Assembly (NCBI GenBank): GCA_949358305.1
Contig: OX442318.1
Span: forward strand, 12,878,517-12,942,516
Reading direction: 5' to 3'
DNA from: Strigamia acuminata
Lineage: Eukaryota > Arthropoda > Chilopoda > Geophilomorpha > Linotaeniidae
DNA: 64,000 nt
Shown here: piece by piece, positions 55,850-64,000 of the stretch
How positions within the stretch are numbered: position 1 is the stretch's first letter
Layout: each line of letters starts with the position of its first letter
Translations under genes and position numbers: made by a program
The notes under the pieces: model-generated
What the model was told of the DNA's origin: nothing
The model's input: the letters and a program-made list of their open reading frames with translations, nothing else
Databases searched by the model: none

Positions 55850-56852
55850 TGTCATGAACCGGTTGTTTCTGGTATTGGAAACCGCGTTTGAAAGGCGCGC
55901 CAGTTACGATACTGGGAGAGCCTGGTCCCGAATAAGGGCCCGGGCAACAATAAGCAGCCTGGAGGGTGGCGGCAAGCTTATTCCCCTATTCGATCATTTC
56001 ACAAATTTTACCGGGTTTGTTGGAGCCTTAAAAATGGAAGAAGTAATGCTCACGTGCGGAATTAACAACGCAAACGTGGCTTAAGCTAATCTGGCAGGGA
56101 CCCCTAATGGCGGAGCGGCCAGACCGAGCAAGCGCGCACTAATCGCGCGCAAAAGACGAAATAAACAACTCATTAGCTACTTGAATTAAACTTCTAGTCC
56201 AGAGGTACGTCAGTGGCATAAAACGTCGTGTAAACACAAAAGAACATCGAAAGGAAAGGAAACAAAGATGACACGCGGAATTTAGACACGCGATATGACC
56301 ATGAATATACTCAAACATGCACAATTACGTGGCATGGAGTTATACTGTGAGTTAACACAGGAGAGTCTGCCAAATGCACAACGGCCAGCTAAGGCACTTA
56401 CGATAGCTCATGGTCTTACGCCTTCTGATCAGACTTGGCTGAAACAGCTCAGAAGTGAACTTGGGCCAAGTCTATCACAGAAAACGAGGGGAGAACCATG
56501 AGTCAAGCACGCGTAAGCCAATCAGGCGCGCTCGTGAATAATCATCGCGATGAGTCAGTCGCGAGTGACTAAACATTTAAATTAGTTAGGATGAACTAAA
56601 CGAAATCAGGAGGGGTAACAGTGGGAAATACACAACTTAGACTAGTCTGATGTGGCAGAATTGAGCCACACCAGACCAAATCAAGGGATAAACATGAATA
56701 AGAAATGAGGACAAATCAAAACTCAAATTCAAACACAAATAGGTTTAGGGATTTATTGGGAGTTTTAACAATGGTGGAAAACACACGGAATAACGCGCAC
56801 AACACAACAATTAGGTGAGGATTACAAAGCGCGTAAATGCCGGGCCGTGACA
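55850..56852 (-). repeat. 5' LTR of the large Gypsy element
   Basis: Same length and sequence as 47,318-48,320 apart from one noticed substitution near 56,206. It contains the transcription start and polyadenylation functions of the element by homology with LTRs generally; I did not map them. Confidence 0.95.
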
Positions 56853-57154
56853 CATTGATTTCTATTAAATAGGCTTAACGCTATTGTAATTTACATGAGC
56901 ATTTTGATATTTTCTATTGAAATATATATTCTTGCATTTTTTTTTTAAAACTAAATTTTAAATTTATTTACATGTTTACAATGTTTGAAACAGCAAAGAA
57001 AAATTCAGTTTGGGAATGCAGCTAAGATATGCTCATTAATTCGCTCCTATCTCATAGCGAGTGGCCTAGACGGCAAATCAGAATTACATAAACGATCGTT
57101 CGTAAGATTTTCAAAGCATCGTCGCATGTGTTGGTGATGAAACTGATTATGAAA

Positions 57155-57185
57155 TAGAACAGATAGATAGATAGATAGATAGAGA
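57155..57185. repeat. GATA microsatellite
   Basis: About six tandem AGAT units. Confidence 0.9.
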
Positions 57186-57186
57186 A

Positions 57187-57545
57187 AAGCAAGTTGTTAC
57201 AAAACTCGTAGAAAATAATCAAGTCCAATATCTGCATCTTTTCGGAAACAAAGAGTTGGACATGAGTGAAATTACTTTGGCTGCTGCTCAATCAACTTAT
57301 CTGACTCGCTTAGAACTTATCAACTTGACCATTGACTTAACTTACGTGGCCTTACTAATGGTGGAACTAAGCATTACGACCACCTGTTTCTAAAAGATTA
57401 CAGTTTAACTTTCAACAATAAAAATGCATTCGATAATGGAGCAATGTCTTCATTCGGTTGTCATTTCAACGAAATAGATGATTTGATAACAATTTTCCTG
57501 ATTGGCCTGGGTTTGACAATGTTCTCAAAACGTGCTGATTAGACG
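57187..57545 (+). pseudogene. Possible leucine-rich-repeat gene relic
   Basis: A plus-strand frame from 57,187 reads QYLHLFGNKELDM, then LAAAQSTYLTRLELINLTID before a stop near 57,393. The spacing of Leu and Asn resembles leucine-rich repeats. After a frame change, further hydrophobic coding-like sequence continues to about 57,540. No start, no complete repeat and no splice sites are convincing, so this is at most a decayed fragment. Confidence 0.3.
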
Positions 57546-57549
57546 TAAA

Positions 57550-58289
57550 ATGACCCAAAAAATCGATTCCGCTGGTTGGAATTTGCATATCTGGCACCGT
57601 TGTGTTTGTTGTGTTTATTGCTTACATCGTCTGGAAGTTTGAATTTTAGGCCGTTGCCTAGGCAATCGATTGCAATGTCTGTACATTGTAATGCAATTCT
57701 GGTGTTTGGGTCTACTTTTCCGGATCGCTACACCAGTAAACTGGCTCGACCAATGGGAGTACACTTTGTAAAGTCTCTTTTTGAGTGCAACTCGAGTATA
57801 GGAGACCTGCAATAATTCTTACAATGATGAATAATAATATTCTCTCTCTCTCTTTCTCAAGCAAGATGGTTGCCATCCATAAGGGGGGGGTGGTCTCGGC
57901 GTCTCCTGTCTCGAATAAGCAATGTGAATTATTTAAGGTTAGCACCATGGCCATGGGACGAATCCCATTTATACGCCATTTATATGTGCGTGGAATAATC
58001 ACATGATTATGGCAGAACAAATACAAGTCCGGTGTTCTATAACATTTTATTGGTCCTATCAATGGTCTACAGCAGTGGTTCCCAAACTGTTTAGCATCGC
58101 GCCCCACTTTTTAAGCAAGGCGATCTTCTGCGTCCCACTTCATTAAATTTTTAAAAAATATACTACTAAAAAGAAAAAAAGAAATTTTTATATAAATTTG
58201 CATAAAACTTTTGTAGAATCTAACCGTGTTCTACTAAACTTGGCCTAATATTCTTGAGTATGTCTCAACCCTAGCTAGGGTTGAGGACA
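57550..58289. other. Spacer without recognised genes
   Basis: Short open frames on both strands have no recognisable domains. A perfect 22-bp palindrome centred on CCTAGCTAGG lies at about 58,264-58,285, immediately outside the LTR that follows. Confidence 0.5.
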
Positions 58290-58487
58290 TGTGAAAGGAG
58301 AACCAAATAAAGGTGACTATACTTGTGGGTTTTGAGAGTCGACTGATTTAATGTGTTCAAACAATAAGAGATGTTGCCAAGGAATTCCCTTGGCAACTTA
58401 CAATAGTATTGTTGCCAAAGCAACAATGGTGTAAAAGTAAGTACATTGATTATTTGAATTTCGACAGTTAAAATGGCGGACACAACA
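58290..58487 (-). repeat. 3' LTR of a decayed Gypsy element
   Basis: On the minus strand it begins TGTTGTGTCCGCC directly after a purine tract (CTTGAGGGGGGAGGAA, 58,488-58,503) and ends TTTCACA. The outer end is inferred from the TG...CA rule, as the partner LTR lies outside the window. Confidence 0.6.
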
Positions 58488-58508
58488 TTCCTCCCCCCTC
58501 AAGTTGGT

Positions 58509-61327
58509 TTACAGATTAAGCCTATCGGGTGGATTCCTGGTTCGGTGGGGCTGAACTCTTGTGGGGGCAGCACCCTTAGGTTTGACCGCTGCTGGAGTGG
58601 TCCTGATGAGGCGCATCACGCGCTGAGTCAATTCGTTTGGGTCCATTGGCTGCGGACGTGGTCCAGAGGCACCAACATCGCCCTGGAGGGGCGTCTCAAT
58701 TGGGCGTAACTGCGACGTATCTGGACCTGGTATATTAAGTGGTGACGATGGTGGTGAAGGTGAAGATGACGAAGATGAGGGGAGACTAAATGGAATTGGT
58801 GAGTAACCATGATTAATGATGTTGCTAATTGGAGCAACCCGGTTGAATACGCCTACTAATGGCGCAAAAGTATATTGTTTTAAATTAGTATTGTGATGAT
58901 CTACACTAATTTCAGGTGGTTGTGCAACAATAGGGGCAATGGTGGTTGGTGCTTCCAGCACCTGACTGCCTTCCCCCCCATATTTCCGGAGGTGATCCAC
59001 GTGACGTACCACGAAGGCACCAGAGGGAAGCACAAGTCGGTAAATGACTTGACCACTGCGCTCCACTACTGTGGCCAACGCCCATTTGGGTGCCGTGGCC
59101 ACAAAGGTGCGGTACCACACTTGAGTGGAAAGAGTAAGTTCAGGCAAGAAGCCCAAGGAGCCCCCAAGCCGTGGATCGGCGGATGCGTGCGAATTTGACC
59201 ACTGATGCACTGCACGGTGCCAAACATCCGCTATTTGTCTTTTAAAAAGCTTCAACGACGGTGATAAACCATCCAATCGTGAGGGCGTCGCGTGTTGAGT
59301 CAGTAGTATCCTTGGCAGAACGAGGTCCCAATTGGTGGACCCAGCTCTGGTCAGCTGTTCCTTGACGGATCTCACCGCACGCTCCGCCGATCCATTGCTT
59401 TTTGGGCTATATGGAGGAGAGAATAAATGATTAATGGAATTTTTTGTCATAAATTGCTTCATCTCTGCAGATGCGAATTGAGGTCCATTGTCGGTGACAA
59501 AAGTTGATGGCAAACCATGTGTTGCAAATATGTTACGCAACGCTTTAATAACAGTAAATGATGTTGCCGTTCTCATGGCCACCACCTCAACCCAAGCCGA
59601 ATACGCGTCGACAAGCACCAGCATCATTGTGCCTTGAATGGGGCCGGCAAAATCCGCATGAACCCGAGACCATGGTCCAGCAGGAGGTGGCCATGGAACG
59701 GGAGCTGCTTGACGCGGCAGGGGACGAGTCTGCTGACATGCATCGCAATTGGCGACGTGAGTCTCGATTACCGCTGTCATGTGTGGCCACCATACTGTAG
59801 CTCGTGCCCGACGCTTCATGGCCACAATGCCGATGTGATGTTCATGTAAAAGCTGTAAAACGCGCGAAAGTAAATTAATTGGTATTATAATTCTGCCCCC
59901 CAGGTACAACAACTGGTGGGCAATGAATATGTTGGCTCGCACCTGCCAATATGGAGTTGGGATGTCCATTGGACGTAAAGATGGCCATCCCTCAATGATA
60001 AAATAGGCCAACCTTTGAAGGAGCGGGTCCGCAAGAGTCCCCTCAACCAAATCCACTCTGGTTAAAGGGTCCGGATCCGCTACATTCAAAAAATGAAGAT
60101 CCACTGGGTATGCCGCATCATCACTTTCAATGTCAAACTCCTTGGTCGGCAAAGGTGACCGACTGAGGGCATCTGCCTCTCTTAACTTGTCACCTGGTCG
60201 ATACATCAACGTGTAATCGTAGGTAGACAACAACAAGGCCCACCTCAACAAACGTGGACTTATGATATTCGGAATTGGCTTGTCCAAGGTAAATATGCCC
60301 AACAGGGGTTTGTGATCGGTGTTAATGATGAATTTGCGACCCGACAAGTAACTATAAAAACGTTTTATACCAAAAATAATGGCTGCTGCTTCCTTGTCTA
60401 GTTGGGAGTAGTTCCTTTCCGCAGAAGACAAAGTCCTGGAAGCAAATGCAATTGGACGTTCCAAACCATCATTCATGCGATGAACAAGGACTGCTCCCAG
60501 CCCATAAGATGAAGCATCGCAAGTAAGACTCAGTGGCTTGTGAACATCATAAAATGTTAGCACATTTGCGGAAACCAATATGGCTTTAATTTTATCAAAA
60601 GCCACCTGTTGTACCAAAGTCCACCTCCACGGCTCGTCCTTCTGTAAAAGGATGTACAAGGGAGCAGCAATATGTGCCATGTGGGGCACAAAAGAAACAT
60701 AGTAGGTAACCATACCCAAGAATGATTTAAGAGTATGAACATCACTGGGTGCAGGCAAAAGCCCAATGGCTTCCATCTTTGTTGGTGATGGAGCAATACC
60801 ATTGTGGCTGAGGATGTGGCCCAAGTATTAAGGCCAGACAAAAGTAATTTGTCAAAAACCACCTGTAATGTAATGAAGTGTTGGTCTATGGTAGCAGTGG
60901 CTACCAAGATGTCGTCTTGGTAGACCAACACTCCTTTGATGCCGCTAAAAAGTCCATCAACCACTCTTTGGAAAATTCCAGAAGAGGGCGCTGTGCCAAA
61001 TGGCAGCCGTGTGACTGCCATTAGCCCTCGAGTGGTGTTGACCGCGACCAGATAGGACGATCGCTCGGTCAAAGGTATCTGTTGATACGCTTGGCACAAA
61101 TCAAGCAAAGTAAAATACTTTGCACCTGCCAATCCAGCCAAAAGGTCAGCTATCAAGGGCAGCGGATAAGGGTCTGGCAATATGACCCGATTAATCGTAG
61201 AACGATAATCGCCGCACAACCTGAGTGACCCATTTGCCTTGACCACAACCACTAAAGGCGTGGCCCAAAGGGAATGCTTGATTGGCCTAAATATGCCCTG
61301 GTCAACCAGGTGATCGATGGCGAGATC
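58509..61327 (-). pseudogene. Decayed Gypsy pol (RT, RNase H, integrase) interrupted by Copia
   Basis: Two frames together cover most of pol. Bases 61,327-60,837 encode reverse transcriptase with VVVVKANGS, LRLCGDY, FTLLDLCQAY and YQDD motifs. From about 60,836 a second frame resumes with YLGHILSHNG, so a deletion of several tens of bases with a frame change removed part of the thumb. That frame (to 58,509) continues through RNase H (LTCDAS, NTDHKPL), the integrase zinc finger (HEHHIG ... CDAC) and the integrase core (HADFAG, TDNGPQF, NGSAERAV) to a Ser/Pro-rich tail. The N-terminal part of pol and all of gag are displaced beyond the Copia insertion at 61,328. Confidence 0.9.
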
Positions 61328-61532
61328 TGTTGGTTCCTATTCGGTTCCACAAAGATTTCGAATGTCCAAGTAATGAAAACACACGTTGTAACGGGAACAT
61401 AAAATAACACGTCTTTACTTTACGGTAAATTTTACAACAAATCAATTGCACGTGCATTACGTGCGTGCAACGTTCACACATTTGATAACGTTAAAACTAT
61501 TGACAATTTGTAACAATAGATTAAATCTAACA
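61328..61532 (-). repeat. 3' LTR of the Copia element
   Basis: 205 bp bounded by TGTTG and its inverted CAACA-like end, adjacent to the purine tract. Typical Copia LTR termini. Confidence 0.75.
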
Positions 61533-61652
61533 AACCCTCCTTACAAATTTTTATAAGTTTTAAAATGAATTAAGAAAAACTAAAACTAACATTCAATGAA
61601 ATTCGAAAACAAAAACAAAAAACATGAATAAAATATTATTTCGAACTTAAAA

Positions 61653-64000
61653 CTATTTGTCTTCGTCTTCGTTCTTCTCTTCGTCCTCGTTTATCTTAAC
61701 TTCTCCTCTCAGACTCACGCCGTCGCGTCCCTCCATGAATTTGTCTTTCGCGACCGCCTTCGTCAGGAAATCAGCAATCATGTCACCTGTTGGTAAATGG
61801 ATTAATTCAATGTTGCCAAGTTTTATCTCGTCCCTTATGAACATCAAGTGTCGGTTCATATGTTTAGTTCTTCCAAACTGGTTCGAACCGCACAAAATCT
61901 GCATTGCTGGTTGACTGTCCGTGTAGATTGGTACTTTTCTCTGCACACAGCTTCCTTCGCCCACTTCACTCAAAAAGTCTCGCGCCCATTTTATGGATTT
62001 CAGCAATTCGCAGATGGCCAAAATCTCGCTTTCTGTCGATGACATCGCGACTAATCGTTGTTTTTTGGTTTTCCACGTTATTGTTGTTGATCCAATTTTT
62101 ACTATCATCACTGTATGTGATTTTGCATCTTGGGTGACGTTCCAGCTTGCGTCCGCAAATCCTTGTAATTTCCCCTCCTCATTTGAGAAAAACAATCGCA
62201 TCTCAATCGTCTTCTTCAGATATCGCATCACTCGTTTGACCGCTCTGAAGTGTAATTGGCGCGGATCTCTTGAATATGCTGACAACGCACTTATTGCGAA
62301 TGATATGTCCGGTCGTGATATTATCATCACGTGCATCAGCGATCCTATCATTTGCTGATAAAGTTGTTGGTCAACTCTTTTTGATTTCTCAAAATCATCT
62401 AAGTCTTGTCCAGTAGCCATTGGTGTGTTTGCAGTGACTCCGTCCATCAGCTCGTATCTCTTCAAAACATCGTTTATGTATTTTTGTTGACCAATTAGAA
62501 TTCCGTTGTCCATTATCGAAATTTCCATTCCCAAAAGAAAATGTACTTCTCCCAAATCAACAATTTCAAAAACTCTTTTTATCTTCTTTAGAATCCGGTC
62601 CAATATCTTTTGACTAGTAAACGCTGCCAAAATGTCATCTACGTACACCCCCAGAATAATAAAGTCATTTTTTCTCTTGTAAATATACACACACCTGTCG
62701 TTGATTAGTGGTGTCAGGCCAATTTTCTGCAATTCCGTGTCCAGTCTCTCGTTCCAACATCTCCCTGATTGTCTCAGGCCATAAAGGCTTCGTTCAAGTC
62801 TGCAAATCAAGTCCTTCTGTTCATATCCCTCCGGCTGCTCCATGAAAATCGTTTCATCAATCAGGCCGTACAGGTAAGCTGTTTTTATGTCAAATTGACG
62901 CGTCATCAATTTGTGTTTGGCCACCATGGATAAAATGATGCGGAGTGATTCGACTCTTACAACTGGCGAGAAAGTTTCCGTGTAATCAATGCCTGCTCTC
63001 TGGGAATACCCCACTGCCACCAATCTTGCCTTGTATTTATTTACACTCCTGTCCACGTTGAGTTTTATCCGATAAATCCATTTGCTCTTTATCGTAGTCA
63101 TTTGTTTTTCCTTCTTCACCAATGTCCAAACATTGTTCACGTGCAATGAGTCTATTTCACTATCCATCGCCGTTTTCCATTTTTCTTTTTCGTCGCAATT
63201 TATTGCTTGCTCGTATGTTTCCGGTGTAAATAAGTCGTCAACGCCTTCGAATGCTGCATTCGCTGCCTCAACCGCTGCGTTCACTGCTTCATGTTGTGCT
63301 GCGATGCGCTGTGATCGTCGTACACCTTCTTGTTGCAATTGTTGCTCACGCTGCTCCATTTGTTCCGCGTGTCGCTGCTCGAGCACGGCTTGTGTTGATC
63401 CCCGAGGTCTGCCAATCTGCGCTGGTTGATCTCGTTGCAGCTCTTGTTGTTCATCTTCAACAATCACTGCAGGCTGTTGAGCATTGTTGTCATCGTTAGC
63501 ATTTGTTTCTCCAATTGCCTCGTCTTCGAATTCTTGACAAAAACGCCTATTCTCGTCCGGTTTTGTCAAATTAAAGATGTCCGCCCCTCGAATTTCTTCA
63601 TTAAATTCCACCGTTCTACCTTCTTGTATTTTCTTTTCTGCTGGGACGTAAATCCTAAACGCCTTTCTTTCCGTCGAATATCCCACGAATATTCCGCGTT
63701 TTGCTTTTTGATCAAGCTTTTGCCTCTTCTCTGCTGGGATGTGCAGGAAAGCCTCACAACCAAAAACTCGAAGATGTTTTATTGATTGCTTGCGCTTCAT
63801 CCACATTTCTTCTGGAACTAAATCCCCATTTGGTTTCGTCAAAGTTCGATTTTTCACGTGTATTGACGTTGAAAATGCTTCGGCCCAAAATATTTGCGGT
63901 AGGCCCGATTCCAAAAGTAATGTCCGTGTCGCCTCTATGAGCGTTCGATTCGTACGCTCCGCAATGCCGTTGCTGGCTGCATTAAATGGCACTGTGAGCT
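61653..64000 (-). CDS. Copia Pol, C-terminal part (integrase end, RT, RNase H)
   Basis: An uninterrupted frame of at least 779 codons, continuing past the window edge (the first Met at 63,992 is internal). It opens in the integrase core (NGIAERTNRTL, containing the catalytic Glu), followed by the Copia integrase C-terminus (HLRVFGCEAFLHIP, GIFVGYS). After a Gln/Glu-rich hinge comes reverse transcriptase (WIYRIKLNVD, FDIKTAYLYG with the first catalytic Asp, YVDDILAA). Then RNase H (GFADASW, TESEILAICE, TKHMNRHLMFIRD, DFLTKAV) closes the frame. The tail is acidic. No stops or frameshifts are seen, so this copy may be young. Confidence 0.95.
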   Translation of the reverse strand, partial: LTVPFNAASNGIAERTNRTLIEATRTLLLESGLPQIFWAEAFSTSIHVKNRTLTKPNGDLVPEEMWMKRKQSIKHLRVFGCEAFLHIPAEKRQKLDQKAKRGIFVGYSTERKAFRIYVPAEKKIQEGRTVEFNEEIRGADIFNLTKPDENRRFCQEFEDEAIGETNANDDNNAQQPAVIVEDEQQELQRDQPAQIGRPRGSTQAVLEQRHAEQMEQREQQLQQEGVRRSQRIAAQHEAVNAAVEAANAAFEGVDDLFTPETYEQAINCDEKEKWKTAMDSEIDSLHVNNVWTLVKKEKQMTTIKSKWIYRIKLNVDRSVNKYKARLVAVGYSQRAGIDYTETFSPVVRVESLRIILSMVAKHKLMTRQFDIKTAYLYGLIDETIFMEQPEGYEQKDLICRLERSLYGLRQSGRCWNERLDTELQKIGLTPLINDRCVYIYKRKNDFIILGVYVDDILAAFTSQKILDRILKKIKRVFEIVDLGEVHFLLGMEISIMDNGILIGQQKYINDVLKRYELMDGVTANTPMATGQDLDDFEKSKRVDQQLYQQMIGSLMHVMIISRPDISFAISALSAYSRDPRQLHFRAVKRVMRYLKKTIEMRLFFSNEEGKLQGFADASWNVTQDAKSHTVMIVKIGSTTITWKTKKQRLVAMSSTESEILAICELLKSIKWARDFLSEVGEGSCVQRKVPIYTDSQPAMQILCGSNQFGRTKHMNRHLMFIRDEIKLGNIELIHLPTGDMIADFLTKAVAKDKFMEGRDGVSLRGEVKINEDEEKNEDEDK

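Larger units (their letters stand above)
47318..56852 (-). mobile_element. Structurally complete Gypsy LTR retrotransposon
   Basis: A 9,535-bp element on the minus strand flanked by CATT on both sides (47,314-47,317 and 56,853-56,856). LTRs of 1,003 bp lie at 47,318-48,320 (3') and 55,850-56,852 (5'). Reading them side by side I find one difference (GAGGCACGT versus GAGGTACGT). Order on the minus strand: 5' LTR, tRNA-Phe primer site, gag, pol (protease, reverse transcriptase, RNase H, AT-hook linker, integrase), purine tract, 3' LTR. No envelope gene. Open frames and near-identical LTRs suggest a recent insertion, possibly still active. Confidence 0.95.
61328..64000 (-). mobile_element. Copia element, 5' part outside the window
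   Basis: The 3' LTR (61,328-61,532) has TGTTGGTT ... AATCTAACA ends, and on the minus strand a purine tract (AAGGAGGGT) lies directly before it. Upstream is the pol frame. It is inserted in the reverse-transcriptase region of the Gypsy element at 58,509-61,327; the left flank is AGATC. The other end lies beyond base 64,000. Confidence 0.9.

Overview
The window is nuclear DNA of an animal, most likely an invertebrate and plausibly an arthropod. It is AT-rich, has spliced genes with GT-AG introns, carries a DEG/ENaC channel gene (an animal-specific family), and is crowded with Gypsy and Copia LTR retrotransposons, Tc1/mariner relics, MITEs and AT-rich minisatellites. I cannot name the species. 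I see no bacterial, organellar, CRISPR, rRNA or tRNA genes.

Two host genes stand out, both on the + strand. (1) At about 12.2-20.4 kb lies a DEG/ENaC sodium-channel gene that appears to encode two complete channel subunits in one polypeptide. One uninterrupted exon (18,087 to about 19,048) carries the pore helix (TM2) of subunit 1, a charged cytosolic linker and TM1 of subunit 2. Each half has the same five-exon layout with the same intron phases (1,0,0,2), so the gene arose by internal tandem duplication. (2) At 25,363-33,781 lies a complete 18-exon WASHC2/FAM21 gene (WASH-complex subunit). The 18 exons sum to 3,306 nt (1,101 codons plus stop) with every phase compatible, and include one probable GC-AG intron.

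Layout. 1-3 kb: remains of LTR elements, with a minus-strand Gypsy gag-protease piece. 3.1-8.0 kb: left arm of a large degenerate inverted duplication, ending in an inverted fragment of WASHC2's last exon. 8.0-9.2 kb: a direct-orientation pseudogene copy of the WASHC2 promoter, exon 1 and exon 2, split by a 558-bp solo LTR. 9.4-12 kb: dispersed and tandem repeats. 12.2-20.4 kb: the DEG/ENaC gene, whose subunit-1 introns are filled with MITEs, a Tc1 palindrome, a foldback element and a mariner relic. 20.4-25 kb: AT-rich spacer with MITEs and tandem duplications. 25.0-33.9 kb: WASHC2. 33.6-36.3 kb and 39.5-46.9 kb: right arm of the inverted duplication, interrupted by a gag-protease-only LTR element (36,451-39,449) that itself carries a solo LTR. 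47,318-56,852: an almost pristine Gypsy element on the minus strand with near-identical 1,003-bp LTRs, separate gag and pol frames joined by a putative -1 frameshift site, a tRNA-Phe primer site, and AT-hook motifs inside Pol. 57-58.3 kb: spacer with a possible leucine-rich-repeat relic. 58.3-61.3 kb: a decayed Gypsy pol, interrupted by a Copia element (61,328 to the window end, incomplete).

A recurring theme is minisatellites with periods of 20 or 21 bp: six unrelated motifs in seven arrays. Several transposon insertions can be verified inside the window because an unoccupied paralogous site is present.
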